Assembly (NCBI RefSeq): GCF_963665995.1
Contig: NZ_OY762512.1
Span: forward strand, 1,054,001 to 1,118,000
Length of the DNA: 64,000 bases
Reading direction: 5' to 3'
DNA from: Pleurocapsa sp. FMAR1
GTDB lineage: Bacteria; Cyanobacteriota; Cyanobacteriia; Cyanobacteriales; Xenococcaceae
Below the pieces are notes generated by a model. It saw only the letters and a list, made by a program, of their open reading frames with translations, was not told the origin of the DNA and searched no databases. A program made the position numbers and the translations under genes. Positions 35,354-45,084 of the stretch are shown in pieces. Each line of letters starts with the position of its first letter. Position 1 is the first letter of the stretch.

Positions 35354-35743
35354 CTATTTAATTTTAGGTATACCGTTTAAACTACGAATCTCTGGCATAT
35401 CGCTTAAAACAACAATAATTCCTGTTCGACCAGTATTTAAAGTAGCATCACTTAATATATCAGCAACTTTTTCTGCGGTTATTTCTTCAATTAATTCTTT
35501 TAGTTTTGGTTGAATAGCCTCATCTAGATTGAAGCGCACTTTTTTGGCTAGCTCATTTTTCCCTTCATCAATTAAAATTAGTTCGGCATTAGTGATTGAA
35601 TTTTCAAGAATTAAGGCAATTTTGTTACTAAAAATTTGACAAGTTACTTTGGAAGGTTGATGTCCTAGATAGCAACGGTAAAATGCTTGGATCTCTTGAG
35701 ATATTTTTCTCTCTAGTTGTCCGCGAGTTGGCAAACCACCCAT
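35354..35743 (-). CDS. DUF2294 domain protein
   Basis: The 129-aa protein matches the DUF2294 pattern: N-terminal 'TRGQLERKISQEIQAFYRCY', a middle 'GHQPSKVTCQIFSNKIALIL', and the end 'LKELIEEITAEKVADILSD' followed by a 'TGRTGIIVVLSD' strand. The family is common near sodium- and stress-related genes in bacteria and has no proven role. It converges on dndD with a 45-bp gap and is most likely outside the defence operon. It is not DndE, which is a basic, single-domain DNA-binding protein. Confidence 0.85.
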   Translation of the reverse strand: MGGLPTRGQLERKISQEIQAFYRCYLGHQPSKVTCQIFSNKIALILENSITNAELILIDEGKNELAKKVRFNLDEAIQPKLKELIEEITAEKVADILSDATLNTGRTGIIVVLSDMPEIRSLNGIPKIK

Positions 35744-36738
35744 TTTATTTTTTTCCTAAACAAAAATTATTATTCGCAAGTTAATTTAGTTAGTCACGAA
35801 AAATAATGTAAATATGTAATAAATATACATAGAAAATATTTTAAGCAATTTATTATTGGCTTTTTTTGTAATTCTATCTATATGAGAAAGCGGTATATAT
35901 AACCTACTAGTTCTAATTAATAATTGTTATCTATCTTTGGACATAACTAGCTTTAAGGCATTTTACACACTGCTTACATTTAACGCTGGTTAACTTTTCT
36001 TTACTTAATTTTTGAGGGCTGAAAATTATAAAATTGTATTGGATTTATGGTACATATTTAGTTACCTGAATATCAAAATCATGATTTAAGTCATACATAA
36101 TATCGTTTATAAGATGAATTTGGTTGCATTTTTTCGCCAATGTTGTTTTAATGGGATATCGTTTATTACGAAACTGTTGGCTTTTAGCTATCATCTACTA
36201 GCAACTGCAAAAGAGAACTTTGTTCTTGGTCGCAGGAAAAACCTCGAATCAAGAAGCTTTAGGACGCAAAAACCTATTTTTGCCTTTAGTACTTAAGATT
36301 ACGATAGGAAGCTAGAACCCGCAAAGCGATTTACGCAGGTCTTGCTGGTTTGTGATTGAAATCTAAGAACAGTGATTTAAAAGCTCTTACTACCTGAGTT
36401 TTGCTGCTATGTTCAGCAATGCTCGAACTTAAATGCACAATAATTAAACTAAACCAGACGATATGCACATTACTCCATCACTACTTATTCCTTTCCTTAG
36501 TGGAATCTATCTTTTAAGCGTTCACATTTTACTTAAATTTTGTCAGCTAAGTAGTTCTGAGAAACTGTTTAATTATTTTTTGGATAATTAACGATAAGCC
36601 AAGATTTAAAAGAGAATATCAGCATCAAGCTGGTTATGCTCTTAGACAGAGACTATTAAAGAGTCTAGACCTACAAAGTCTCGATAAAATAAGAGTTTAA
36701 GTTAAATTCTTTTAGTCTGGCTCAAAATTTAGTATCTA
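35744..36738. other. One-kilobase AT-rich region without a credible gene
   Basis: Reading both strands I find only short frames (the longest, 36114-36296, has no family features, no ribosome site and odd composition). There is no tRNA, no clear hairpin with a U-run and no remnant of dndE. It may be a scar of past insertions at the right edge of the defence island, or the long promoter region of the channel gene that follows. Confidence 0.5.
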
Positions 36739-38088
36739 ATGTCATATTCATTTTCTATTTTTAAAGGATTAAATATTCGTGCCAAGCGATCGCATTTTGC
36801 TCTAATAGCAATGGCGATCGCTTTTTCAGTTTTTTTTGCACCTATCGCTCTAACTCAAGAAGAAGAAAGCATTCCTACGCCAACTGAGCCTGCCCCAATA
36901 GCTATCCCTAGCGACGGGCTTTATTTTGCCGATATTTTAGTCAGAAACCGCCCTGTGTTTCAAATTGGTAGCTTACCTCAAATTGATGCTAGTGCTAGAG
37001 CAGAAATTATTAATCGCCGTATAGCCAGTCTTTTAGCACAAAACGAAACCCCAGACAAAATAGAAATTACCCCTGACAATCCTCGTAAAATTGCCACCCT
37101 GAGAATTAAAAACCGCATTTTGATGACCGTTACCCAGCAAGATGCGGAGGATTTCGGCTTAAGCACTGAAGCCTTGGCTAAAAGATGGTCGCAGCAGCTA
37201 GATACGGCTTTTGATAAACCACCCCTGGCGATCGACGTTACTCAGCGTTTATATACAACTACCAGGGAATTGCTGCGAAATATCGTCAGCAATTTACCTT
37301 CATTGGTAGGTGCAATTATTGTAATTGGCATCACCTGGGTTGCTGCCAAAATATTACGCTATCTTGCTTATACCTGGGCAAAGCAAACCGAGGGAGATTC
37401 AAATACTGAACTTTTGATCGGCAAACTTAGTTATGGTGCAGTCTGGGCAATTGGTTTTATAGTTGCTCTAGGTGTTATGGGACTAGACTTTGGGGCGTTG
37501 TTGGGTGCCTTAGGACTTACAAGTGTGGCAATTGGTTTTAGCCTCAAGGATGTATTAAGTAACTATATTTCTGGAGTTATTTTGCTAGCTGCTCGTCCGT
37601 TTCGGATTAACGATCAGGTTGTTATCGGCGAGTACGAAGGCACAATCACTCAGGTTCAACTAAGAGCAACAACTATGAAGACTTATGATGGTCGGCTAGT
37701 TTATATTCCTAATCAAGAAGTGTTTCAGGCAAGCATTATTAATAATACTGCTTCTCCTCGCCGTCGTAGTTCGGTAATGGTAGGAATTGACTATGGAGAA
37801 GATCTTAGTGACGCGATCGCGGTAATTAGCCAGGTATTAGAAAACTTTCAAGAAGTAGAAACAAATCCTGCACCAGATGTATTAGTTAGTGAACTTGCTG
37901 CTAGTACGGTTAATTTAGAAATCCGCTTTTGGGTAGACTCCCGCAGATCTGGTTTTTTGGCAACCACTTCTAAAGTTGCTCAGAGGGTTAAAGAAGCTTT
38001 AGAAGCAGCAGATATTGATATGCCTACAGATATTTACACTTTAATTTTGCGTGAGCTACCTGGGCAAATTCAGTTGAAAGAGAAATAG
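36739..38088 (+). CDS. MscS-family mechanosensitive channel, long form with signal/leader helix
   Basis: The 449-aa channel has a cleavable-looking N-terminal segment (residues 18-40), about 140 periplasmic residues, and then membrane helices from about 188. The pore helix is 'LGALLGALGLTSVAIGFSL', followed by the MscS beta domain ('FRINDQVVIGEYEGTITQVQLRATTMKTYDGR', 'IPNQEV') and an alpha/beta vestibule. The channel opens on membrane tension to release ions in hypo-osmotic shock. The extra N-terminal region is typical of plant/cyanobacterial-type MscS homologues. It is one of three MscS genes within 5.3 kb. Confidence 0.92.
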   Translation: MSYSFSIFKGLNIRAKRSHFALIAMAIAFSVFFAPIALTQEEESIPTPTEPAPIAIPSDGLYFADILVRNRPVFQIGSLPQIDASARAEIINRRIASLLAQNETPDKIEITPDNPRKIATLRIKNRILMTVTQQDAEDFGLSTEALAKRWSQQLDTAFDKPPLAIDVTQRLYTTTRELLRNIVSNLPSLVGAIIVIGITWVAAKILRYLAYTWAKQTEGDSNTELLIGKLSYGAVWAIGFIVALGVMGLDFGALLGALGLTSVAIGFSLKDVLSNYISGVILLAARPFRINDQVVIGEYEGTITQVQLRATTMKTYDGRLVYIPNQEVFQASIINNTASPRRRSSVMVGIDYGEDLSDAIAVISQVLENFQEVETNPAPDVLVSELAASTVNLEIRFWVDSRRSGFLATTSKVAQRVKEALEAADIDMPTDIYTLILRELPGQIQLKEK

Positions 38089-38118
38089 ATTAGTTAGTAG
38101 TTAGTAGTTAGTAGTTAG

Positions 38119-38138
38119 GGGCGAACGGCCGTTCGCCC
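38119..38138. repeat. Perfect 20-base palindrome GGGCGAACGGCCGTTCGCCC
   Basis: The palindrome lies just after a TAGT/TAGTTAG tandem run (about 38091-38117). Its two arms are the same sequence that forms the inverted ends of the element at 21199-21349. It therefore looks like the collapsed or founder form of that repeat. It could also act as a terminator hairpin for the channel gene ending at 38088, although no U-run follows. Confidence 0.8.
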
Positions 38139-38411
38139 GTACAGTAGTTATACCATTTCTCAAAAGTAGTAAGAGAGATGCAATAGTTTTGAATCACTAA
38201 TAAAAAAAACGAAAAGCTACAGGGAATCGCTTTCCCCAATCCCCAGTCCCCAATCACAGTAATCATCGAAGTCTTTCGTTACTAAAGATAAATGGTATTA
38301 GTAGTTACTGCCAAGAGTATCAGGACTTAGCTGTATCTCGAAAGATATATATCGCGATCGAGATGTTCATGAGCTGATGATAAGCTATCGTTGACTTATT
38401 ATAGTTAATCA

Positions 38412-38807
38412 GTGACAAAGTTTGTGTGTAGATCTATTTTGGTGGTGGAAGATAATGATGATATTTCGTTGTTGTTGATTTTGGTTTTAGAATCAGCAGG
38501 ATATCAGGTAAAAGCCATAAGCAACGGTAAAAATGCCCTGGAAACTGTTGCTCAAATCCAGCCAAACCTAATACTAATGGATATCATGATGCCAGAAGTT
38601 AGTGGCTTAGAGGTTTCTCGTGAAATAAAGACCAAGCCTAACTATCAATCTCTGCCTATTTTGCTTGTCTCTGCTGTTGATCGCCTTCAAGAAAAGCAGT
38701 TTGATGATAGCAAAGCAGACGGCATAATTTATAAGCCATTTGATTTAAACTACTTAGTTTCTAGAGTTGATGAATTGACAAACGTTCGTCAAGCAGTAGC
38801 TAGTTAA
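38412..38807 (+). CDS. Single-domain response regulator (receiver only)
   Basis: The 131-aa CheY-like protein starts at GTG 38412. It has the acidic pair in 'LVVEDNDD', phospho-acceptor Asp in 'LILMDIMMP', the conserved Ser in 'ILLVSAVD' and Lys in 'YKPFD', so all phosphorylation residues are present and there is no output domain. The partner kinase is not adjacent. It sits between two MscS genes, converging with the second (16 bp between stops). Confidence 0.9.
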   Translation: MTKFVCRSILVVEDNDDISLLLILVLESAGYQVKAISNGKNALETVAQIQPNLILMDIMMPEVSGLEVSREIKTKPNYQSLPILLVSAVDRLQEKQFDDSKADGIIYKPFDLNYLVSRVDELTNVRQAVAS

Positions 38808-38823
38808 AGCAAATATCCACGAT

Positions 38824-39699
38824 TTACTTAGCTTTAAGTTCTTCAACGTCTAAAAGATGAGGATAAGCAAGATGATGTTTTGCAAAAGCCTTTTTTGCTC
38901 TGGCGATCAGATCGGTTTTGTAAGTGAACTCATCTCGTGCATCAAGGGGATAAGATTTGAGCTTGAACAAACTCCCCCAAGATTTTTCTTCCATAACCAC
39001 AACAATAGGCAGCTTGAGATGAGTATATTTGCTCGTTTGAGCTACTCGGTATAGAATTTTTTTGACTGTATTAATATCGATTTCGTGGGCAAAGTAAAAC
39101 TTAGTCACTACCTGAGCTTCTAACGCTCCTGCATTAGCGTTGGATATTGATTCTGTCCAAATTTTACTATGGGGAATAGTAACAGTATTATCATCTGGAG
39201 TTTGAATCTTGATGGAGCGTACACCGTAACTTACTACCTCTCCATAGTAGTCTCCAATTTCAATGCGATCGCCTACTCGATAGGGAGATTCAAATAAGCC
39301 GACTATTCCCGCAATAATTGAACTTGCAAAATCCTTAAACGCAAATCCTAACGCTACGGCTACCGTCCCAGTTACTGCTAGGATATTACTCCTAGACAAA
39401 TTAAGAAATAAATTCATCAGAAATACGGTGACAAAGACAAGCAACAGCATTCTTAACAAAGGTAAAAACTGCTTGACTCGGAGTCGCCACTCTTTGGCAA
39501 TTCTTTCTGAAAGCCAATTAACCAGCCAATCTAATAGCTTTAAAATTACGTAAGTGGCTATTAAGACCAAAACTGCTTGGGCTATTTTTCCTGTAGTGAT
39601 TTTGGCAACGAGATCCTTGGTTTGCTCGGCTGTTTCATTGGCAGCATCTCCAGCAGATTGAGCCAACCAATAAAAATTTATTTTAGTAAAATGATTCAT
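38824..39699 (-). CDS. MscS-family mechanosensitive channel, short form
   Basis: The 291-aa channel has an N-terminal helix, two further membrane helices (about 40-62 and 80-103), the pore helix 'ILAVTGTVAVALGFAFKDF', the beta domain ('YRVGDRIEIGDYYGEVVSYGVRSIKIQTPDDN', 'IPHSKIW') and a C-terminal alpha/beta region. It matches the small, E. coli MscS-like form. Its partners may be the two other MscS genes nearby, giving channels with different tension thresholds. Confidence 0.9.
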   Translation of the reverse strand: MNHFTKINFYWLAQSAGDAANETAEQTKDLVAKITTGKIAQAVLVLIATYVILKLLDWLVNWLSERIAKEWRLRVKQFLPLLRMLLLVFVTVFLMNLFLNLSRSNILAVTGTVAVALGFAFKDFASSIIAGIVGLFESPYRVGDRIEIGDYYGEVVSYGVRSIKIQTPDDNTVTIPHSKIWTESISNANAGALEAQVVTKFYFAHEIDINTVKKILYRVAQTSKYTHLKLPIVVVMEEKSWGSLFKLKSYPLDARDEFTYKTDLIARAKKAFAKHHLAYPHLLDVEELKAK

Positions 39700-39828
39700 T
39701 TAGTTGTTGATTATTAGTTATTGCCTGTATCTTTTCTGTACAGGGTATACGTCAGACGATAAGAAGCTTAACTGTGAAACAGCTAGTAAAAGTAAAATAC
39801 TGTTTCACCTATTTAATTAGCAGCATCT

Positions 39829-41031
39829 TTAGTCCCTGTTAATGACAAAGTTATTTTGAGCTAATTCTCGTTTAATCTTGGGATAGTGAATGGGATTTAT
39901 CTTGATAACTTTTTCCTGTTGTTCTACTACACCCTTATTACGCAGCACTTGGACTCGGTTTTGTACTTGGGATTGCTCGTCTCCCAGACTTTCAGCTAAG
40001 GCAGATATGGTTATGTCTCCATGAAGCAAAAGAGAGTACAAAAGATATTGGTCTGCTGACTCTAGATCGGCTAAATCGGGTAGGTGAGGAGTTTGAGCCA
40101 CTACAACTTTTTCAGATAGCTTGTGTTCTACATCTGTTTCAATGTCTTTTAGAAAATCCTCAACTTCATCTATTTCTTTATGGTGAATTGATTTTAAAAA
40201 AGCCTGGACGGCTACAGTGCTAATTCCTTCTGAAATATCGGCTAGGCGATTGAAATAATTGGTTTTATTTGACTTGTCGCCTTCTAAAAGCCGTTTATCA
40301 ATGCCTGGCTTATCAAAAGTAATATCTAAATTCTTAATAATAGGTTCGAGCCAGTCTTGAAATTCTTCAGGCTCAATTTCAGGTAACGTCATCACTTTTC
40401 CGCAATATGCCTCTAAATTGCAGACTGAGTTTAAATATTCCCATCCTACTTCACCCCCGCCAATAATCCAGAAGCGATTTTTAGAGCCATCACACAATAA
40501 TGACTGTAGATATTCAATTCCTTCTAAACCTTCAAGCGATCGCAAAAAACACCAGCTAAGGTTAGGAATTGCTATTACCTCTGACTGTTCTTCTGGTTCA
40601 TCATCTTCAGGCTGTTGTTGCTTGAGATAATGCTCTAATTTAGATTTAATCTTCTCCGCAGCAACTGGTCTGGCTTGCAGGGGCAAAAGCTTCATCGGTA
40701 TTTGCTTCTGTTTTGTCCAGTCTTCTAAAGTCTCTGATAATATACGGGACACCGCAGCCACAGGACTACTAAGAATTACAATTGAATTATTATTATTATT
40801 GGGATTAGCCTGCCAACGTTCAAAAGCTTCATCCAAGGCATCGACAATCGCCTTTTTATCAGCAGGGTTGCTAGATAGATTTTCAGTGTCCTCCACCAGC
40901 TTTTTTCTGACTTCTGGTGACAATTCAATTAGCGATTTTTCAGGCTCTTGGGTTTTTTCCGAGTCTTTAGTGTACCGAGAAAATACAAAATTACGATTAT
41001 CAGCTAGCCAACTTTTAAATCCCTTGAACAT
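39829..41031 (-). CDS. Putative degenerate P-loop ATPase with C-terminal winged helix, paired with MscS
   Basis: The 400-aa soluble protein starts two bases after the MscS stop (41034), so it is translationally coupled to it. The middle resembles an AAA/STAND ATPase fold ('SIVILSSPVAAVSRIL', 'VIAIPNLSWCFLRSLEG', 'RFWIIGGGEVGW'), but the first motif lacks the GxxxxGK(S/T) loop and the second has N/S in place of Walker B acids, so nucleotide hydrolysis is unlikely. A poly-Asn run (NNNNN) precedes it. The last 75 residues form a winged helix ('ISALAESLGDEQSQVQNRVQ' then 'GVVEQQEKVIKIN'). A role as a cytosolic sensor or regulator linked to the channel is inference from the pairing. Confidence 0.7.
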   Translation of the reverse strand: MFKGFKSWLADNRNFVFSRYTKDSEKTQEPEKSLIELSPEVRKKLVEDTENLSSNPADKKAIVDALDEAFERWQANPNNNNNSIVILSSPVAAVSRILSETLEDWTKQKQIPMKLLPLQARPVAAEKIKSKLEHYLKQQQPEDDEPEEQSEVIAIPNLSWCFLRSLEGLEGIEYLQSLLCDGSKNRFWIIGGGEVGWEYLNSVCNLEAYCGKVMTLPEIEPEEFQDWLEPIIKNLDITFDKPGIDKRLLEGDKSNKTNYFNRLADISEGISTVAVQAFLKSIHHKEIDEVEDFLKDIETDVEHKLSEKVVVAQTPHLPDLADLESADQYLLYSLLLHGDITISALAESLGDEQSQVQNRVQVLRNKGVVEQQEKVIKINPIHYPKIKRELAQNNFVINRD

Positions 41032-41033
41032 AA

Positions 41034-42044
41034 TTAGCCGTGTCGCACACTGTCATTATTATTCTTGTCATTTTCTTTATTGTTACGTATCTGAGCTAGT
41101 TGTCGCAGAGAATCGCTAATATCCCTAGCTTTGGGATTGTTACCTTTAACCGAGGGCCAGCCTTCTCTTTGACGAGCGCGATCGCCATCTGTCTCTTCTG
41201 TTTGATCGTGGAACAAGATTTGCTGAGTGGGGAAAGGTAAATCTATACCAGCAGCTACTAGTCTATTACACAACTCGGTTAATACCATATCTTGAGAGTC
41301 TATGGCTTCGGCACGACCAGGAGGACTAATCCACCAGCGAGCGCGAATATTGACGGTGCTATCGGCTAACTCTACTACCAATGCTTCAGGAGGCGGATCT
41401 GATATAGCTTGAGGATCGTCGTGGAGTACATCTAAGATGATTTTCTTGGCTTCGGCAATATTGTCACCATAGCCAATGCCGATATCATACTGTAAACGAC
41501 GTTTTTCAAAGGCTGTATTCACTTTGACTGAGTTGGTAAATAGCTCGGCATTGGGAATTACAATTCTAGTCCCGTCATAAGTTCTAATCATAGTAGCACG
41601 GGTCTGAATGTCTTCTACCGTACCTTCAAAGTCATTAAATACTATCTGATCGCTAATGACAAAAGGTTCAGTAATTAAAATTAAAATACCTGCCAAAAAA
41701 TTTTGCAAAATATCGCGGAAAGCAAAACCGACGGCAACCCCACTAACTCCTAATAGCTGTACTAAATCTCCTGGCTTGAAAGAAGGAATAATAATTGCCA
41801 AGGCAATAAAAGCACCTACTAAGATAATAAATCCCTGGGAAAGCCTAGCTAAAACCAGACCTAGGTTACGGGACTTTTTACGCTTGGTAAAATTTTTAAT
41901 TAACCTGCGGGAAAATCTGGCAATAAACCAAAAAATAATAAAGACAACAACTGCGATTAGTATATTCGGCAACAACTGTATAGTGCTTTTGACCATTGAG
42001 GTCAACTGTTGCGTCGCGGTTTGTATAGGTGTAAAAGAATCCAT
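41034..42044 (-). CDS. MscS-family mechanosensitive channel, third copy
   Basis: The 336-aa channel has helices at about 24-44, 66-90 and the pore helix 'LLGVSGVAVGFAFRDI', then the beta domain ('FVISDQIVFNDFEGTVEDIQTRATMIRTYDGT', 'IPNAEL') and a C-terminal domain. A charged tail of about 60 residues ('RARQREGWPSVKG', poly-Asn near the end) is unusual for MscS and may contact the protein made from the next gene. It heads a two-gene operon with the winged-helix protein at 39829-41031. Confidence 0.92.
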   Translation of the reverse strand: MDSFTPIQTATQQLTSMVKSTIQLLPNILIAVVVFIIFWFIARFSRRLIKNFTKRKKSRNLGLVLARLSQGFIILVGAFIALAIIIPSFKPGDLVQLLGVSGVAVGFAFRDILQNFLAGILILITEPFVISDQIVFNDFEGTVEDIQTRATMIRTYDGTRIVIPNAELFTNSVKVNTAFEKRRLQYDIGIGYGDNIAEAKKIILDVLHDDPQAISDPPPEALVVELADSTVNIRARWWISPPGRAEAIDSQDMVLTELCNRLVAAGIDLPFPTQQILFHDQTEETDGDRARQREGWPSVKGNNPKARDISDSLRQLAQIRNNKENDKNNNDSVRHG

Positions 42045-42249
42045 AAATATATCTTCGGTTATCTTGCCACCGAGTATAGCAATAACTTCAATAAATATGT
42101 AGATATGTCTATTTAAGATAGGAAAAACTTATTTTTGTTAGCATTAATTATTCATTGATAATACATTTACTACCAAAGAGGGATGCGGTAGCAAATTAAT
42201 TTGCTGCACGATTGTTGACAAGCAGATTAGTAATCAAGTTGATTAATAA

Positions 42250-43059
42250 ATGAAGGGTATTAAAGGCAAGAACGTTTTAGTTACAGGGGCAACTTCGGGT
42301 ATTGGAGAGGCGATCGCAGCTTACTATATTACAGAAGGTGCCAATGTAGCCCTCAACTATCGCAACGACCCTGAAAAGCTTGACTCCACCAAAGAATTGA
42401 TCGCTCAGATGTGTTCTAAAACTGAAGGCTGTAGTGGCAAGAGTATAGCTGTGGAAGGAGATGTATCGGTTGAAGCAGATATTGTGCGGATGTGTGATCA
42501 GGTAGTCAATCAATTAGGTAGCCTAGATATTCTGATTAATAATGCGGGTATTCAAACTGCTGCACCTTCCCATGAACTAAAAACTGAAGATTTTGACAAA
42601 GTAATTCAGGTTAATCTGCGAGGTGCTTATCTTTGCGCTAGAGAAGCTATCAAACACTTTTTAAAACGCGGCAGTAAGGGGATTATAATTAATGTTTCTA
42701 GCGTCCATGAAATTATTCCTCGTCCTACCTACGTCAGCTACTCAATTAGCAAAGGTGGCATGGAAAATATGACCAAAACTCTGGCTTTAGAATATGCACC
42801 TTACGGTATTAGGGTAAATGCGATCGCGCCTGGTGCTACCGCTACACCAATCAATAGCTGGACTGAAGATCCTCAAAAATTAAAAGAAGTAGAAAGTCAT
42901 ATTCCCATGGGTAGAGTCGGAACTTCTGAAGAAATGGCAGCTATTACAGCTTTTTTGACATCTGATGACGCAGCCTATATTACTGGTCAAACTCTATTTG
43001 TAGACGGCGGTTTAACTTTATATCCTGATTTTCTCCAACCCTGGTCTGCGGGAGAATAA
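42250..43059 (+). CDS. Short-chain dehydrogenase/reductase (glucose 1-dehydrogenase-like)
   Basis: The 269-aa SDR is complete: cofactor loop 'TGATSGIGEAIA', 'NNAGIQ', catalytic Ser in 'NVSSVHEIIP', 'YSISKGG' (Tyr and Lys) and the 'VNAIAPGATATPIN' segment. The basic residue after the second strand ('LNYRNDP') fits NADP or dual use. Closest in style to glucose 1-dehydrogenases of the stress-induced type. It shares the 205-bp divergent spacer with the third MscS gene. Confidence 0.9.
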   Translation: MKGIKGKNVLVTGATSGIGEAIAAYYITEGANVALNYRNDPEKLDSTKELIAQMCSKTEGCSGKSIAVEGDVSVEADIVRMCDQVVNQLGSLDILINNAGIQTAAPSHELKTEDFDKVIQVNLRGAYLCAREAIKHFLKRGSKGIIINVSSVHEIIPRPTYVSYSISKGGMENMTKTLALEYAPYGIRVNAIAPGATATPINSWTEDPQKLKEVESHIPMGRVGTSEEMAAITAFLTSDDAAYITGQTLFVDGGLTLYPDFLQPWSAGE

Positions 43060-43212
43060 ATTTTAATAGCCTAAATCTAGTTAATTTGAATGAGATTGTA
43101 TATCTCATAGCCTACTCAGAAAATAAGCTTTATAACTAGCGGATGATTACGAATAACGATCATTATTGAAATAATTAGGTGTAGTTTAAAAAACCTTTAG
43201 CGTTTTTTTCTG

Positions 43213-43488
43213 GTGAGATTACTCCAGATCGGCAACTTTTCAATGATGACTAAAGTATTTCTGCCAAACGATTCTAGTCTTGATTCTCAAAAGACGTGTT
43301 GTTACAAAAACAATACGGACGGGATCGCCATTGCCCGTATTCGCGGACTAATTGAACAACATTGTGAGCGAGTTATTTTCCCTGGCGAAATGTTTTTATT
43401 TGAAGCAAACGATGATTGCGAACTAGAAATTTCTCAGCAAACAAGTGTCGGAGTAATTACAGACGTTACTTCTCGTTTGGGAATTTAG
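43213..43488 (+). CDS. DUF1830 family protein
   Basis: The short protein has the DUF1830 pattern seen in cyanobacteria: a cysteine/asparagine start 'CCYKNNTDGIAIARI', then 'ERVIFPGEMFLFEA' and 'CELEISQQ'. The longest frame begins at GTG 43213; ATG 43243 or 43246 would give an 80-81-aa product closer to the usual length. No function is known for the family. It lies 85 bp before the sigma factor gene on the same strand and may be cotranscribed with it. Confidence 0.78.
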   Translation: MRLLQIGNFSMMTKVFLPNDSSLDSQKTCCYKNNTDGIAIARIRGLIEQHCERVIFPGEMFLFEANDDCELEISQQTSVGVITDVTSRLGI

Positions 43489-43572
43489 AAGTTATAGGTA
43501 TTGTCTTTTGTCACCATTTTCATACCCATAACGAACCAGACAAACAAATATACTAAGTAAATTGAGTTAATC

Positions 43573-44460
43573 ATGGCAACTACCTCTAATAACAGCATAG
43601 CTAACTATTTAAAAGAAATTGGTCGTACTCCTCTATTAAGTTCAGAGGAGGAAGTCACGCTTGCTAACCAAATTCAAGCAATGCTGCCTTTAAATGAGAA
43701 AGAAGACCTGACCCCAGAAGAAACAAGAATTGTGCAACAGGGTCAGTTAGCTAAAAAGAAAATGACTCAGGCAAATTTACGTTTGGTAGTTTCAGTAGCT
43801 AAAAAATATCAAAATCGTGGTTTATCTATATTGGATTTGATCCAAGAAGGTAGTATTGGTCTAATGAGAGCCGCCGAGAAGTTCGATCCTAGTAAAGGTT
43901 ATAAATTTTCTACCTATAGCTACTGGTGGATTAGGCAAGCAATGACCAGAGCGATCGCTAATTCTGCTCGTACTATTCGCTTACCAATTCATATTACTCA
44001 AGATTTAAATAAAGTAAAAAAAATCACTCGCCAACTTTCACAAACTCTAGGACGCAAACCCACCGATAGCGAAATAGCGACGAAGTTGGATATGGACGTT
44101 GATAAATTGAGAGCTTTAGCTCAAACTGCACGGATTACCAAACCGAAAAGCTTAAACGCCACCATTGATGAGAATAAAACTGAATTAGGACAAATTTTGG
44201 CAGACGATTCTGATTCTCCCGCAGATTTTGTATCCGAAAAAGAAATTATTGATAAGATTGAAAATTTGCTACATACCCTATCCCCTAAGCAGCGAGACGT
44301 AATTATCTTACGTTATGGTTTGAAAGACGGCAAAATTATGACTTACGAACAAATTGGCGAGGTGTGTGGTATTAGCAGAGAAAGAGTCAGACAGATTAAA
44401 AATAAAGCTATGAAACTGCTGCAAAAAAGAGCAATCAATTTATCAACTATGGCAGGGTAA
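43573..44460 (+). CDS. Group 2 RNA polymerase sigma factor (sigma-70 family)
   Basis: The 295-aa sigma factor lacks region 1.1 and begins with region 1.2 ('[20 protein letters not shown]'). It has region 2 ('[20 protein letters not shown]', '[19 protein letters not shown]'), region 3 ('[16 protein letters not shown]') and region 4 ('[15 protein letters not shown]', '[19 protein letters not shown]'). This is the non-essential SigB/C/D/E class that remodels transcription under high light, heat, salt or nitrogen stress in cyanobacteria. Which paralogue it is cannot be settled without a tree. It stands at the head of a run of stress-type genes, so it may control some of them. Confidence 0.93.
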   Translation: MATTSNNSIANYLKEIGRTPLLSSEEEVTLANQIQAMLPLNEKEDLTPEETRIVQQGQLAKKKMTQANLRLVVSVAKKYQNRGLSILDLIQEGSIGLMRAAEKFDPSKGYKFSTYSYWWIRQAMTRAIANSARTIRLPIHITQDLNKVKKITRQLSQTLGRKPTDSEIATKLDMDVDKLRALAQTARITKPKSLNATIDENKTELGQILADDSDSPADFVSEKEIIDKIENLLHTLSPKQRDVIILRYGLKDGKIMTYEQIGEVCGISRERVRQIKNKAMKLLQKRAINLSTMAG

Positions 44461-44514
44461 ATTTGAATTGCGATCGCCTTTACGCCCTACAAATATATCT
44501 TCAAAAAATAATCT

Positions 44515-44934
44515 CTAAATTGCAGCCAGCTTATTTTCCAGGTGAGATGCGATCGCTGTTTGTAATTCTTCTAGAGCATAAGGTTTGCAAACATAATCGT
44601 CAAAACCTGTTGCAAAGATCAGGTCTTTTTCTTGCTTACTAGATAATCCAGTAACCGCAATTAAAGGTATGCTGCGAGTTTTACGATCTGCCTTAAGCAT
44701 CATTGCTATCTGTAATCCGCTTATGTCTGGTAAAACAATGTCTAGTAAAATTAAATCTGGCTGATGTTTTTTAGCCATGCTGATTGCTTCTAAAGCATTG
44801 GCTGCGAATATGGATCTCCAACCATAAATGTCAATTATATATTTGAGTAGTAGCTGGTTATCTAGGTCGTCTTCCACCGATAAAATTAGAGGAATTAGCT
44901 CAACTTCTGATTCTGTATCTAATAGCTTTTTCAT
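44515..44934 (-). CDS. Single-domain response regulator (receiver only)
   Basis: The 139-aa receiver has the acidic pair 'SVEDDLDN', phospho-acceptor Asp in 'LILLDIVLPDI', Thr in 'LIAVTGLSS' and Lys in 'VCKPYA'. There is no output domain, so it acts by binding a partner. It converges with the sigma factor gene, with 54 bp between stops. A cysteine directly before the conserved Lys ('DDYVCKPY') is uncommon. Confidence 0.9.
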   Translation of the reverse strand: MKKLLDTESEVELIPLILSVEDDLDNQLLLKYIIDIYGWRSIFAANALEAISMAKKHQPDLILLDIVLPDISGLQIAMMLKADRKTRSIPLIAVTGLSSKQEKDLIFATGFDDYVCKPYALEELQTAIASHLENKLAAI

Positions 44935-45084
44935 AGTCCATTTTTGATTTCCCTTAATTAAGAAACGACCGACGCTTAACTACAATGAAACAATAAAATT
45001 ATTAATTTCGCTAATTAATTAAATAATGGGTTGTAATTTATTAAATATGTTTTATTAAATTAAAGTAGAGATGATTTCTTCTTA

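Noticed and set aside
35354-35743. Candidate dndE
   Set aside because: Size and position tempt, but the sequence follows DUF2294 and the gene is on the opposite strand to dndC/dndD.
36114-36296. 60-codon open frame in the AT-rich gap
   Set aside because: No ribosome site, no recognisable domain, composition unlike neighbouring genes.
38091-38117. TAGT-type tandem run as a regulatory iteron array
   Set aside because: Units are irregular and very short; more likely simple-sequence slippage next to the palindrome.
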